Assembly (NCBI GenBank): GCA_019614645.1
Contig: JABWDB010000002.1
Coordinates: 16,405,501 to 16,469,500, forward strand
Source of the DNA: Stratiolaelaps scimitus
Lineage: Eukaryota > Arthropoda > Arachnida > Mesostigmata > Laelapidae
Direction of reading: 5' to 3'
Length of the DNA: 64,000 nt
Part shown: in pieces, positions 9,636 through 22,840 of the stretch
Position numbering within the stretch: position 1 is the stretch's first letter
How the letters are laid out: each line of letters starts with the position of its first letter
Notes under the pieces: model-generated
The model's database searches: none
The model's input: only the letters and a program-made list of their open reading frames with translations
Told to the model about the DNA's origin: nothing
Translations under genes and position numbers: made by a program

Positions 9636-12627
9636 CCTTTGGGCCGTCGTCCGGAGTTCACTTACCGACGGTTATATTAGTATCGTAAATAGCCGTGGGA
9701 TAATCCCGGTGGTTCCGATTCTCGTTTTGGCCACGTTGCAGAGTGACGGCAACAACAACAAAAAATTCATTACTATCGTTCATTATTATGGACGTTTTAT
9801 GCGTTTTTGCTATAACACATTCTCGGTGCGGTCGCGTCGCTCAATTGCTTAATCTATAGTATTTATATACATTTACCGTACTCGCTGCGTTGGCTTCGGC
9901 TGCGCTTGCTCTTTTTGAGACAACTGTGGAACGCGTTGAATTCGTGCGTTACGATTGATTCTACGGATACATATACTCGTGGTTAGAGGGGATCGTCCCC
10001 TTCGACAGACGACCTCGGATTGATTTGTGGTCGTCACGCAGATGCTAGATGCAGCCATAGAGACGTATAGACAGATAGATGATAGCCAGCTCGGTTGGCA
10101 CCGATTTTGATCAAAGCAGAAGGGAACTTCGACGTTTCCGACGAGGACGACGACGTCGTTGAAGATGAAGAAAAAGACGAGGTCTAAAAAAATCAAATGA
10201 AAATCGAACACATAAATACGCTTATGATCGTCGGCCATTCCGGCTCGCTGGTTCTGTCGAGACACCGCAGTACTTGTTAGCGCACTTCGAGTGATTGAGC
10301 CATATGAATGCGTCGAGCGGGGATCTGAGAGTGTCTGTCGGTTTGACTATTTCAAATGGCTGGCTATATCTGTGCTCGTCTATGTTTGGTTGCGTTATCA
10401 TGACTCGGTGTATGTGTGCCGTGTTATGCGCTGGTTAGCTGTAATGGTCTCCGATTAAAGCGGAGCCGTCGAACGCCTGAACAGGACGATCTGGACACGG
10501 GTCTGATAGGGGTTTCAACGATAATAAGAATGGAGACGATGCGAGAGGGGGGAGGGGAATTGTAATTGTATTCGCAAACAATGAATGGGAGTTTTTTTGC
10601 CGGCGCCGCCTTTGAGAAGCCAGCATTGCCAGCGAGCCTGATCACTGACAACACTGTGAAAAGTACAGAGAATCAGAAGTTAGTGAGAGACACGTGAGAG
10701 AGAGAGAGAGAGAGTGAACAACAATGAACAGCGCCACTGGACGTGGTGCTGCCTCTGAGAATAAACCCGACGGATGTCTCGTTGACCGATGCCGTTCGAA
10801 ATTTAACGCGTCGAGGCGAAGTGGAAACAGTCAATGCGAGTTATTGGAGTGCGGTTGTCCGCCCGGCCGCTAGAGAGGCGCTTCTGAGGCGTGACAAATC
10901 AGGGACGCACTGACCACACGCATAGGCAGACGATCGTCGTTCGCCGTCGAGTCGAGGAACTAATGGATAAAGTGCCGGTAATAACCATTCCCCCCGGCGG
11001 CGGTGGGGTGGCCGTGGATGAGGGTCCAAAGACGAATGACGTAGTGTAATGAACTAAGGGTAGATCACGTTCTCCACAGTCGCCCGCTCTCGGCCACTGT
11101 TCGTCTGTCCTACCGTCATATATAGTCGCTGTTGTTGCTGCTGCTGTTGCTTGTGGCGGTGAGTACAGTCAAATGATGATCCATCCGATTCCTCAATGGT
11201 CACAAATTAGCTTGGCGACATCGTTTCTGATTGAGGCGCTGACCTTTGCGCTCGAGACGTACGACAAGTAGCTGCCCCTTGCCGTGTGCCTTCAGTAGTT
11301 CCTGTAGCGTTTATTGAAACGTCTGTAGCGCCATCCTCCTCACTCACCTGCGATCAACGTGTTGATGTCGTGATGACCTTTACGAGGTGCGTACAAAGCA
11401 TGACTTTTCCCGTAGAATAGTTCTTGGGGGTGATTTCTAAATGGGCCGACTGAGGACTTGGAACTTTTGGACAAGAGTCTTCCAACTAGGTGAAGAAGGA
11501 ATATGTTGTCTTTCTCTGAGTTGCCGCCTGCACGCATATACAAGGACACGCAGATCACGGATTTGGTAACGGCAAAATATAAGCAGAGTCGAGCAACTGC
11601 CCGCCACTTCTCTTATCACTTCAACGATAGCTGAAATATATGAACGTGTTATATATGAAATATTTGTATACTCGCAATTTGTATCTTGCACATTGGCAAA
11701 TTACTTAAATGCGATACCCCATAGCGTAGTCTACGTAGTCTATCAATACGGATTTCCTATGGAGTACGTGGGCAGCTGTCTTCTGCTATTTTTAGTTTCG
11801 GTCAAATTTAGTGGGTTCCTTGCTTCCAAGATCGTTCGTCGCTCGCAATGAAGAACGTTTTTGCTTTTGGCCAAGACTTCGTTGCCTTCATAGTCTATAT
11901 GTAACTAAATAGATGGAAGCGAATGCTGGTAAGATCCAGCTGTGCTGTGCTGCACTAGGCTTCGGTGGGGTGGCCCCTACCAAGCAGGCCATTCGTACTG
12001 TTTCTGGACACCTCTTGCCAACCGGAGATAGAAGCTGTAGCGGGGTGTAGGGGGCACTTCTTAGCGGCGGGGGTTAAACTTGAGTCTGACGTCGGCAAGG
12101 GTCAGCGGTCAGGGGTGCCACACAAACACTAAGCGGTACTTTCAGCCATCCGCTGCAGGAAACTTCATCATCGCCCGTTTTCAACAAGCCGCCATGTCGG
12201 TTTCACCATTGCTAGACGATAGTATAGCCCCCACTGGCTCTGCCACAGCGCGCAACCGAGCAGGTGCCGTTTCCTGTCATTTTTAGTAAAAGCATCGGAA
12301 ACCAAAAACGAGACTTCAGTCTCATTCTCTCCATTTCTCGGGGCGTTTCGTTCATCGAACAACGGCCAGCCGACCAACCTAAATCTGGCCATGGTTGGTT
12401 AGAGCCTATAAAGTGTGACTTTCGCTACTTCCTTCTGCCGATGGAAGGTGTCGGCTGCCGGGAGAAGGCCGAAGCGAAAAACCAATGTGTTATTTGGCCG
12501 TTCGCGCAGGGGACATCGCGGAGGAGCGAGTAGATAGATATTGAGGCTGCTTTGAGCGTGGGGCATTTAGGGCCCTCGCTAGATCCACCGTATAGCGGTC
12601 CGGGACAAGTAGTACAGTTCGATTCGA

Positions 12628-12660
12628 TGTGTGTGTTTGTGTGTGTGTGTGTATGTGTAT
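12628..12660. repeat. (GT)n microsatellite
   Basis: Imperfect GT run with TTTGT and GTAT interruptions. Confidence 0.9.
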
Positions 12661-12900
12661 GGCGAATGTGTATAGCCCCATGTGAGTATAGCCTGCCACC
12701 CTCGTCTGGGGGGTTGCCGTAGATAGCTCCAACCCACTTTTGCTAGTGGCGGTAGTGGGTGCTAGCACGCCCTCTCTTTTCCTCGTGTAGACTTTACGAG
12801 TCGGTGGGGTAGACTTCCCTCAAGGCTTCCTCCACGCGGAAGGAAGAGGGGGACGATTCGGGTTCGCCCATAGCTCGCGTTATCGTTCCTCCGTGCGGTC

Positions 12901-12930
12901 TCCTCTCTCTCTCTCTCTCCCTCTCTCCCT
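12901..12930. repeat. (CT)n pyrimidine tract
   Basis: CT-rich run with CCC interruptions. It could serve as a polypyrimidine tract, but no convincing exon follows it. Confidence 0.85.
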
Positions 12931-15900
12931 CACTAAGTTCGCGGTAACAGGCGAACGGAAGAGATTATATTTTGCTGCACGATGGGGCCACCGAGGACGG
13001 CTCTGGTTTCTTTCGTCTCCTTCGAACCGGCTGGATAGAGCCGGCAGAACGGGAACTGGCCGTGATTGTCGTTTGCGGCGTTTGTTAGATTTGCCGCCGG
13101 CGGGCGGCGGGTGCTGGACCGCGAGGCCTTCAGACCCCATGAGTCGACGGGCTGACTCGATAGCGCGGAGCTGCTTGGCAAGAAAATAGTTCGCAAAAAT
13201 ATCTGCTGGGTGTACAGCGCCAACGATTTGAATAGGACCCGCCGCCAGCCGCGTTTCATTCCTCTACCCGACGTTCGGTTCTTGCTGTTGTGTTCGTTCC
13301 ATTGCGTATATTCGACTTCAGGCGACGACTGGATGGAAGGGATGGATCATTTCTAAGTCGGACATGAACAATTGGCCCTGAACCTTTATTTATTCACGAA
13401 GTGCCTTGATGGCAGAGGAGCTCTGCGAAGGGCGCAAGAGAACAGCGTACATCGTATATATTGTAGAGAACACAAAACGATCATTTAGAGTCACTGTTTG
13501 CTATTGTTAGTTAGCGTACATTGCGCATGCATAGATGAATTGGGGAAATGTGGCACAAAGGGATCTGCTTGCATTCCTTCGATTGAGCGAATGAGCCATA
13601 TTTATACGATTCATTCATTGTTCCCGCCATATCTCGAGCACGGCACCGCAACAACACCTGCTATCGAGATGAAATTGAAATAGTCATTCTGGGTTGGCTT
13701 GGCTCGTCGTTAGACACACGATTGAAAACGTTTCACCCATGTTCTTGCTCGCTAATATGCCAACGTACACTGATGCTGTAGCTTGTGCAAGTGTCATTTT
13801 CGGTCGGTAAGGATCGATCTGTGTATTCTCAGTTTGAGTCACGCGAGACGATGCTGGATGCAAGAACATGCCGGAGTCTTCTCCAGGACTACCGTGAAAA
13901 GTTGGACACTGAGCGTTGAACTGAGGCTCGCAAAATATCATTCTCGGCCGCGTTAAAATAGCTGAGAATATTATTGAAGAACCAATTACTGTGCATGACA
14001 CCCTAACTAAAGTGCCTATTCTAAATGTCATCTGTGCAGTAATACAAGGGTGCGTATCAGCAATGGCGGCGGCGGTGATGTTCGATTACTTAGAGGACTT
14101 TACATAGTAAAACATGACACATGTAAACCCATGACCTTTGAGGTTGGACGGAGCCGGTCACATGACGCATTGCGGGTTGTTATATGGACCACATGTACCA
14201 CATAACGGGTCTTCTATATTGCTATTCTTCTATGACATGATCAATAGCTCATTTAATCAGATCGTCAGTTGAGGCAGCCGTTTCCGAAGTTCACCTCTGC
14301 CATCGCCGCCGTCCGCGACGTTCACGGTGAGCGTTCACTGCTCAATAGAATTTAATCAGGCAGTGGTCCTCATGCGCTATCGCTTGGGTTTGTTGAGCTT
14401 GTTGAGTTTTAATTAGGAGATTATTTATCCTGATTTGCGTCGGTGTTCCCACCGGCGCGGAGAGGAGATCAAAGCCTAGAAGGATTATCATCATCATTAT
14501 TATTATTGGTAGACGGCGACCGACAGCAATGTATCACCCAAAGGAGACCATCCCGCCGGCATCAGTAGATCTCCCTGAATAGCTCCCTTTAGACTGTTGC
14601 CCTCCGTGCTCGTCGGCGCATTGTTTTTCTTGATCCTGATTGCGAGGCAGTGTTCCTACGAAGGTAAACTTAAATGAATTAGGGCAGCAGCAAGGAACGC
14701 CGGCATTTTTCTGATTTTCAAAGTTGCGGAGTAGCGGCACCAGGTGCTCCCACTTGTGGTGTTTACGACCTTCAATAAAAGAAGGCTATTAGCTTCCGTG
14801 TCCCCTTATTTTGTGCGTTGTTGTTGTCAAAGTAGGCTTTGGTGGAGAGATCTTTGATTAGTTAGTTCTTATATTACACATTGGGTTGGCGATGTTCGTC
14901 CGCTTGTCTGAACAGCCGATGCCAAGCAAGGCAGGCTCGATTTCGTCATGTCGGCAGATATCAGATAGCAGATCCGGCGTTTGCGCACGTCAGGTACCAG
15001 CTGTTTCCCAGACCTCGTTGCCGGATCCATTGTTGTCTCTCAGGAGATGTTGGTTCGAACTTCGTTCAGTGCAGGAAGGTCTACTTTCCTTTTCTGCAGT
15101 TCCTCACTCCGTTGTCCAAATCTATACAATACATTGCTGCTGCTGTTGCTGCTGCGGCTGGTGCGATCTATTGCTAAGGGAACTGCGCGAAGACAATACC
15201 CACTCACTTGTATCTCACTACTTGCACTGTTACCACATAACAGAAACGATACAATGTGTCCTTTGGCTCGATGGGCTGATGCAGGCTTGCACTTTAATCG
15301 TATCTAACCCATATGCGCGCTCGCACACACACACACACAGCATACATACACAAATAAATAGATGCATATCATGCCGTATACGCTTGTTTAATTATCAGTC
15401 ATTTCCAGTGCGGCCGTTGGCTGAGTGTGTGACGAGATGGTGGAATCATTTTGTAGAGGGTTTAGAGGGTCGTGCGTCCAGGTATAAAATCCTCTGATAG
15501 ATCTTAATGAGCAACCTTGGCCGAGTGTAGTGAGGCAAGGTTTTTATTCGTTTAGGCAACAGTTCGACATCTTCTCAGGCCACCTAGGTTATTACGTGCC
15601 TGATTTTGCTTCGTCGCGCCGCCGATGATGAATGAATGAATGGTATGTGAATTACCCGCGCCTAATTAATTAATGGATGCGAATAATTGCACGTAAGAGT
15701 GATGTATAATAATAGTAACTACAATGAAGGTTGACACATTAATTTCTAATGACACTAACTTGTTCCGTGCCACCTCCGCGTGCCTATGCATAATATGCGA
15801 CAGCCCTGTTACAATTACTATTCGCGATGTATGACGTTGTAACATTCATCCATATGGTATAGCTATTAAGATATGATAGTCTTCTTTTAGCATCTCTTGG

Positions 15901-16252
15901 TGACGGTCTACTTATCGTCACGAGTTGACGTTACAATTGATCGAGTTTCTCATTTACCGCCTTCATCGGTGATGACCATAATAATAAAACTAATAATTCG
16001 CTGCTTGTGCTGCTAACGTCGTCGTTCTTAGAACTGAACTGACAGAAGAGACAACATGAGGCAGTAGGGATACGATGCAAACGATTTTCAAATGTGCCGC
16101 TCACATACATGTGTTAGATGTCGGTAGCTCCTGACCGTGCACAAGCTATGCATCGCAGCCGATCTCGCGGCTGCGTTTCGTCTGCGCTTGTCGTACGAGA
16201 ATACCCTCGTACGGGAAACAAGTATATTTAGACGATTTGAGAGTCATTGTTG

Positions 16253-16257
<5 letters not shown>

Positions 16258-16307
<50 letters not shown>

Positions 16308-16334
16308 GTGTGTGTGTGTATGTATGTATGTATA
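16258..16334. repeat. Long (AT)n-(GT)n-(GTAT)n compound microsatellite
   Basis: About 24 AT units (16258-16306), then a short GT run, then TGTA/GTAT units to 16334. It is one of the two longest simple repeats in the window. Confidence 0.97.
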
Positions 16335-17333
16335 GGCAATGTGAGGATGGCGTCTAAAGGCCTTGAAAGGTCAAGGCTGATGCGGTTGATTGCGTGCTGC
16401 CGGCTCCGCTGAATCGCCCCGCGCTATTATTTGCTCCTGGATTTCCTACGCTGCCTCCGTCGGGTTGTCCTGGATAGACGGTGCATTTTATAATAGATGC
16501 TACTAGACTGTGTCAGTCTCTCTCTCTCGACCAATGAGCGTTTTCTGGCTCTGTTAGCAAATAGAATAGTTAATGAACACAAAGGGAAACTATTTAATAA
16601 CGTTGGGTTCCGCTAAAGTTGTGCCTATTTTTAGCATCCTTCCCTAGTAGAGATATGTTTTTTACGTTGTTCAATAGGAAAACGCTTGGCAGTATGCCGG
16701 AAAACGCAGGAGATTTGAGTTTCTGCTGTGTTAGAAGCCAATGTGAAAGCCTGTATATATACATATATACGAAGCTTAGGATCTTGGAAATTTGTTCAGC
16801 GAAAATAGCGAAAATCGCTATCGCGATTGGCGGCGCAGAAGCATACGCAACCTCGCTTCAACAGACACTACGATGCTCAGCTCATCAGCTTGTTCTTGTT
16901 GTCGAGTTGTGGCGTCATCGAGTGATTGATCAAGCGACATTTCATTTATCGAATGTTCGATGTATCTAACATATTGTCGTACTGCCAATAATCAGATACA
17001 ACCGCATTATACAACAAGAAGCTTCTCGCTATATAAGGGCATACTGACATACGTGTTTACTCTATACGACACAATCTCAGATAACAACGATTGCTTGTTA
17101 GTGTCGTTATAATTGCTTTGGGCCATGCAGGAGTTTGGCGTAGATGAATTAGCTGCCCAATTTGTAGAGCACGACATATCTTCCAGCTAAACTGACGCCC
17201 GCATAATGATAGATTGATCAGCGTTGATTATTTTACGATAAATACTGGCGCTACTACGACAACATTTCACTTTTTTTTTTCTTATCACAGCATTTCTGGG
17301 GACGTCGCTGCCGCAAATAGGCCGATAATAGAT

Positions 17334-17335
<2 letters not shown>

Positions 17336-17393
<58 letters not shown>
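17336..17393. repeat. Longest (AT)n microsatellite, about 29 units
   Basis: Fifty-eight uninterrupted bases of alternating AT. A tract this long may extrude as a cruciform and is probably highly variable between individuals. Confidence 0.97.
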
Positions 17394-17396
<3 letters not shown>

Positions 17397-18609
17397 GGTG
17401 GATAATTAGAGCTGCTGCGTAAAATGTTTGCTGTAAATAATATACATGTACGATGAGGCCAAACCCACGTGAGATCGGTGGACGGTCAAAAAAACATTGA
17501 ACGCGTCCGCCGTCCCGACGGTTGTTCCCAAGATAGATTGGGGTCATGGCCACTTTACGTCGAGATATTATTGGCATATGGTCAACAGCGAGCGAATTGA
17601 TCACATGTTCTTGATTGAGGAGAGACATTGAAATTGGATTTATCACTCTCGCACGCGTACAATAAATGGTATCTGGGCAGTAAATGAGCAGCAGGAGGAT
17701 CTACTTGATCTATCTACAGACGTGTACAGATATTGGTATTCGCCGATCCGGGTGCTGCCGAGTAATTGTCATTTAACAAAGTATAAATTGACGAAGGAAC
17801 GTACAGCCTCAGGTACCGCCGTCATAGCGGTAATTATTGTTTTATCGCGGCTATCGCCGTCGTGGCCACCGTGTGCAGGTAGTCGTCTCGATAATTAGCA
17901 ACGATTAGCCAACGCAATCGTAATGCGGCGGCTAAAGCCTATTGTCGATAAAGTAGGCGAATACACTTTCTTACCAGATGGCTGTAAACGGGTCAAACAT
18001 TGCGCCAAACTGTCGGTTCAATAAGAACAATGTTTAGTTTTGATTTTTGAGACAATTTAAAATGTCTGCTAAATGCATCGTGTATTGGATCCATAGAAAC
18101 GCTCTAAACTTCTGATCTGGATGAATTCACTACAGGGCAATATCGATGTTAGTCCTGTATTCCTGCACGAGTATTGAGGTAGAAATCTCATTTGTTGTAG
18201 ATAAATGCGGGTGCAACATCTCGCGGGTGGATCACCCCTCATTAGTCGATTGTGTCTCTCGTTTAAATAGAAGGAAAATATAGAGATTAAATTGCTCTAA
18301 GAAATAGTTGCCTGCCGAAATCATTTTTAATGTCACCATTTTATGGATTTGCTTCGAAGATCGCAAGGCGTACAGCAAGTCGTCAATCGTTATAAGCGCA
18401 TGCGCGCCACGCACGCAAAGCATCTGAGAGTATAAAGTATACAGTATTATTAGTATTATTAATTATACTGCGTGCTGATAATTGTACGTAGAAATCATTT
18501 TTACCAACAGACTAATTTACAAGAGACTAATTGTAACCTCGCCCGGCCAACGTCGTTTCTGGCTTGCTCTTGTTTATGCGCACTTGCGAATGTGACTATG
18601 CGAGCATGT

Positions 18610-18631
18610 ACACGAACACGTGTGTTCGTGT
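18610..18631. repeat. 22-bp palindrome
   Basis: ACACGAACAC, then GT, then GTGTTCGTGT: a perfect 10-bp inverted repeat with a 2-nt centre that includes an E-box-like CACGTG. Confidence 0.6.
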
Positions 18632-18946
18632 GCGCCCGAGAAAATCCCGAAAACCACCGAGAGTCGCACGGCTCCAGCAGTTTGCCTTGTGTCCTGCCTA
18701 GCAAAAATCGAACGGGGGACAGTGTCCCCACTCTTTCTCTCCTTCGAGTCTGGACGGTGGCAGGGCCCCCGCCGCTGTGGCGGCTGTAGCAGCAGTGGCG
18801 AGCACGCTCCTGGGTAAAACGAAGACGGTGACTTTGTGGAAGCCGCACAAAAATGCTTTATTCCCTCAGAGTCCTGATGCTTGTCCTCCGCTCGTCGTTC
18901 AGGTTATTGAAATCGGAGCCGCGCAGAAACAGGGGACTTTTGAAGA

Positions 18947-19234
18947 ATGTTCGCTGGTGAGCGAAGCCGGGCGTGGCTCAGTGGTACTGCTGCTGCGGCT
19001 GATGTCGACGTCCGGGAGAGACCTAGAGATGCACAAGCGGCCGAGGTCGAGGATGACAGACGCGGGAATCGGGAAGCAGCCAGAGAGAGAGAGGCAGGAA
19101 TCAGGAGGTCCAAAGCCACCAGCAGTAGCAGTGGTGCTAGCAACACGGGGCTGATGGCGAAGATGGAACATACAGGAGGCGCCAGCGATCCCCTTGCTTC
19201 TAGCCCGCGTTTGCAGTCGAAGTCCCACGGCTGA
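18947..19234 (+). CDS. Candidate coding frame, hydrophilic Arg/Ala/Ser-rich
   Basis: This 95-codon frame starts with ATG and follows an in-frame TGA at 18941. It reads as a hydrophilic protein rich in Arg, Glu, Ala and Ser, with mostly purine-first codons, as real exons tend to have. No domain was recognised. It lies in a GC-rich island (about 18580-19430) where several frames on both strands are open, so chance remains a strong alternative. The opposite strand has a frame of about 168 codons ending in poly-Ala/Val that partly comes from trinucleotide repeats. No splice sites or poly(A) signal were tied to it. Confidence 0.2.
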   Translation: MFAGERSRAWLSGTAAAADVDVRERPRDAQAAEVEDDRRGNREAAREREAGIRRSKATSSSSGASNTGLMAKMEHTGGASDPLASSPRLQSKSHG

Positions 19235-22200
19235 AGGGAAATCCGGGTGGAAACAGGGGGGACCACAATCACCAATTATTATTACTTTGATTATTACTAT
19301 TACTACTGCTGCTGCTGTAGCTGCTGTTCTCACTGTAGCGGCTGCCGCTGCCATTTTGTTAGACATGTTTTCTGAAATGGAGGGAATCATCATTTCGGAG
19401 AGCAAGGCGCCGGGCCTGGCAGAGGCCTAAGCGAGCGGTGTGATTCTGATGTCCGTCTGATACTCCGGCTGGACGGTTGATGCTGAACGCTACCAGCGCG
19501 GCGCTGGTGATGTGAACAATTGACGGCCGTTGTAATGTTCATGACATTTGTAGTCGATTCGGGAGTTCTGGAGAAACGGCCGGCGATTTTGGCCCTGTGA
19601 CGTGAGGTCCTGTTCGGGTATTTATGCACACGAGCAAGCTCTGCTGCGGAAATACACGTACATTTTAAGCTACGCGTCAGTTGTAGACTTCGACGTCGTG
19701 TGTCTGCTCTATACAGTGTGACTGGGGTCTAGAGGCCTAATGGAGTTGGTGTTCTATTTCGGTCCTCATTCGCTTTAGCTGCCGCATCGAGCCACACAAA
19801 CGAGTCACATTGCTGATTGTTCCAGGCAGTGTGGCTGGCTCTAACTAAAAACAATGTACAACAGCCCCTGTTACAGATGGCTGAGATCCCTTTTTCTTGT
19901 GCAGCGCTGCCTTGTTCATTAGCTGCTGTTGGTCGAGGGATGAAGAATGCTAAACAGTGGACGGAGAGTGAACGCAGCGACTCCTTACGTCGGGAGGTCG
20001 CCGAGCCAAGATGCCACACCGCGAACAGCCAACCACACGTTATGACGTATGTTTGCGTAGAAATAAGGGCAGAGCTGAGGGGGTCATAGCGGCCACTTCC
20101 TGGGATGGGAATTGGTTAGCTGGGTGACTGACACCGTGGAAACAGACGCGAAACATCACCAACTAGAGTTGATGCGGAGGATGAAAACTCTCCTCTAGAC
20201 CCCTTAGCGGACGCCCTATGTGTTCGCTTATGTAGGCGTCGGTACATCGCTACTGAAGACTGTGCTCTCATGGTGGTTCGAGGATCGCTGTTGGTTGCTT
20301 GTGTTAGTCATAGGATGGCAGAAGGAGCGGGTGGATGGAAGCTGCCGGTTGCTTGGATATTACTCAATGCCGGCGTATCCTCGCCGCAAGAAGGTTGAGG
20401 CCTCCTTGCCGCAAAGGGCTCCTGGGCACGACGTTGCAAGATGCTATGGTCCTCCCAGCCGGCCGCGCCCCTTCTTGGCCAAGTTGACCGTGGCCAAGTG
20501 TTGGTAGGCCGAGCACGGATATCGGTCAGACCCCAGGGCCCCTTACTCAATCCCCAAGACAGCAGCAGTGCGAGACGAGCGCCACGGGTGCTTCTAGGTT
20601 GGCTCCTACTCTCTGACCACCAAGCGTCATCGCGCAATGGCGGCGGCGCGGCTGCTTCTATCTCGGTACGGCGAATCCTTGCTAAGTCCCACTTCACTCA
20701 ACGTTGTTGATGGCAATGGCGGTGGTGACCAACGTTGGCCAGCTAGCGTGAGGGATGGCGACGCGTGGGAAGGAAACCGGTCTCGCAGACAGTGCCAGCC
20801 ATCTTCTTTCTCAGAGTCCTGCGAACGATGCCCCATGAGCGAGAGGCAGAGAGAGAGCACGCACGAGAGAGAGAGAGAGATGGGCTAAGAAGCAGATGTC
20901 GCCGCTGGATGGCCCCGACGGTTGTATGAGATGAACGGATGAGACTCTGGATGGGACCCGATTCTGCATGGTTGGTGCACTGTTGGTTCGTCGACGGCAC
21001 TGTTGGGAGGGGGGCTACGGGGAGAGGAATTAGCAATTTAATAAGACGAACCGCTCAAGGGGAAGACGACGAAAAGATGGGCGACGAACGAGTTCGTCCC
21101 TCCTGGCAATGCCGCTCCTTGGTAGCTCCCTGGACGGCAGAGCTAAAGGCGAAGACCAAGAAGGGAAGGAACTCTGCTGCTGGTCCTGCTGGCAAGGAAC
21201 TGCTTTGCGAAAGGGGAAACGAGAGGCCGAGGAACGAGTGAACGGAGGACCCCGGGAGCCTAAGAGTTGATCCTTTTACCATCCAGCCGTACACCCTTCC
21301 ACTGCTTGGCAGCATCAGCAGCAGCAGCACCACCACCACCACCAATACTACAGCGGTACGCAGTATGGCTGTGTCGGGCACCGCGTCGAGGTGTGGATGG
21401 GACTCTGAGTGAAGGGAGGAAGGGTGGAGTGACTCCTGCCAGAAACGAACTGGCTGAGCCTATCCGACAGCGGCAGAGCAACGCCGATGGCTGTTGGTGT
21501 GGCCGCCAGACAGCACGGCCGAACTCAGCGGTGTCGAGTTGTGTGCCCCGAGCTGTCGAGTGGCTGTGAACGAAACGGGCGCAGAATCAAAGTCAAAAGA
21601 AGTCGACTTCAGCCGGAGGGCAGGCCGGTGTAAGCTTGAGATAGGGGACGTGGAAATAGGAAAAGGAGAATTGGAAAAAGAGAGGCGTTTAGAGGTTGAA
21701 AAATTTAGTAAAAGTTGAGGATGGACGATCGGACCCGACCAGTGGATGAGGTGATCTGGGAATGGCCAGACGCGCGGTTAAGACACTGCTTGAAAATGAG
21801 GTGACGTCATCGAGATCTGAGAGATACAGCAAGAAAATGTTGAGTAGGACGGCGAAGAAGAGACGAACTGATGAACAGTGAGAGACAAAAAAACACGCTT
21901 CACGCGACACATCGACATCGTTGGATCTATGGGAGCTATGGGCGCTGGTTCAGATGGTTGCCAGAGGATGATAGAAGAAAATAGGAGACTGAGGATCAAG
22001 GTACATGCATTGGTTGAGTGCGTCGAGCCGGCAGTGCAGGAAGGAACACTGGATTTTTTTAGCTTGTTTTGTTTTATCAGATCCATTCGGCAACCTGGAG
22101 AATAATAAAGAAGAAATTTGATAGCCTGCTGAATTTACTATTATACTATACATATATATATATATATATAATAGTTGTTTATGGTACCATTCTGAGTTGA

Positions 22201-22441
22201 TTATGCACTAGCTGACGATAAGCGATCATCACTGTGTGCCCGACACACCTCGTGTTCGGCTACGTGTTCGCAGTTGGCAGCATAGGAGCGATTGAAGCGA
22301 TTTCGTCGTGAAAGGCCGATCTTGAAGAGATTGCCTTACTCCGTTTGTGGATCGCACAGTGGCCCAGATCTCCGACGTTCTCTGATGTCAACCGTAGTGG
22401 GCAAACAAGATTTGCAGCATACGCACAAAGCTACGGCTGGC
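19235..22441. other. GC-rich stretch open on both strands, no gene assigned
   Basis: Many overlapping frames of 70-130 codons exist on both strands, for example 20308-20697 minus and 20939-21241 plus. High GC content lowers stop frequency, and CAG/CCA/GGT repeats (about 21313-21345) create Leu/Val-rich segments that imitate a signal peptide on the minus strand. This may be a CpG-rich promoter, UTR or exon region, but I cannot pick one frame. Confidence 0.4.
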
Positions 22442-22840
22442 CTAGACAGTGGGTGCTATGATATACGATGCTGTAGGAAGTCCGTGTAGCGTTTGCTGCT
22501 CAGAAGCTGGTTTCTCTTCCAGAAGTAACGTTCCGGAGAGTGGAGAGAGTCGAGAGTGCAACTCGGCCGGATCTTGCCATCGGGATCCGGCCGAGTTACG
22601 CAAGCAAGGTGAATCGCTGGTAGCAGCCACCTGGCGCAACCTCTCCGCAATCCTGCCCACTGGAAGGAGCTTGTAGAAGGAGGAGAACTCTTCAACAGAT
22701 GCAACGCCTGGCGGGGTCTGGTGCGGATGCGGTATGGCACAGGCGGGAAACGACGTCCGGGGGAGGGTTAGCGACTGAGACTGTTTTATCTTTGCCAGCC
22801 AGGCGGAGGTCTCTCCTTCCCGACAACGGCGTTCGTGCAA
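22442..22840 (-). CDS. Candidate exon, unrecognised protein
   Basis: This is a minus-strand frame of about 132 codons that opens with TTG, so it would be part of an internal or last exon. Its C-terminal half (from about residue 48) is balanced in composition and reads like a folded or amphipathic protein, with a Val-Glu-Glu-Phe helix start and Arg-Ile-Ala-Glu-Arg-Leu. No family was recognised. The frame contains a perfect GC-rich hairpin (22560-22597), unusual inside coding DNA. Length is within chance range and no clear acceptor was identified. Confidence 0.2.
   Translation of the reverse strand: MHERRCREGETSAWLAKIKQSQSLTLPRTSFPACAIPHPHQTPPGVASVEEFSSFYKLLPVGRIAERLRQVAATSDSPCLRNSAGSRWQDPAELHSRLSPLSGTLLLEEKPASEQQTLHGLPTASYIIAPTV
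22560..22597. repeat. Perfect 14-bp GC-rich hairpin
   Basis: AACTCGGCCGGATC (22560-22573) and its exact reverse complement (22584-22597) flank a 10-nt loop. It would be a very stable stem in DNA or RNA and could be a structural RNA element or a relic of a small inverted duplication. It is not followed by a T run. Confidence 0.8.

Larger units (their letters stand above)
7991..18609. other. Long region with no recognised gene
   Basis: Frames here stay within chance length; the longest, about 203 codons near 14886-15497, crosses CTG and CA repeats. Contents worth noting are a poly(C) run near 8064, an 18-bp palindrome at 9494-9511, a duplicated 15-mer at 9603-9635, and GT, CT, CA and TA microsatellites. 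No tRNA, poly(A) site with a matching frame, or protein domain was recognised. Confidence 0.5.

Noticed and set aside
14886..15497. 203-codon plus frame
   Set aside because: It crosses CTG and CA repeats that remove stops, starts without supporting signals and has no coding-like composition; length is only marginally above chance.
18899..19405. 168-codon minus frame with Ala/Val/Ile-rich start
   Set aside because: The hydrophobic start derives from CAG/AAT-type repeats at 19280-19350; the plus-strand frame is at least as coding-like.
21055..21381. Minus frame with an apparent signal peptide of Val and Leu
   Set aside because: The Val and Leu runs come directly from CCA/CAG trinucleotide repeats, and the other strand is also open.
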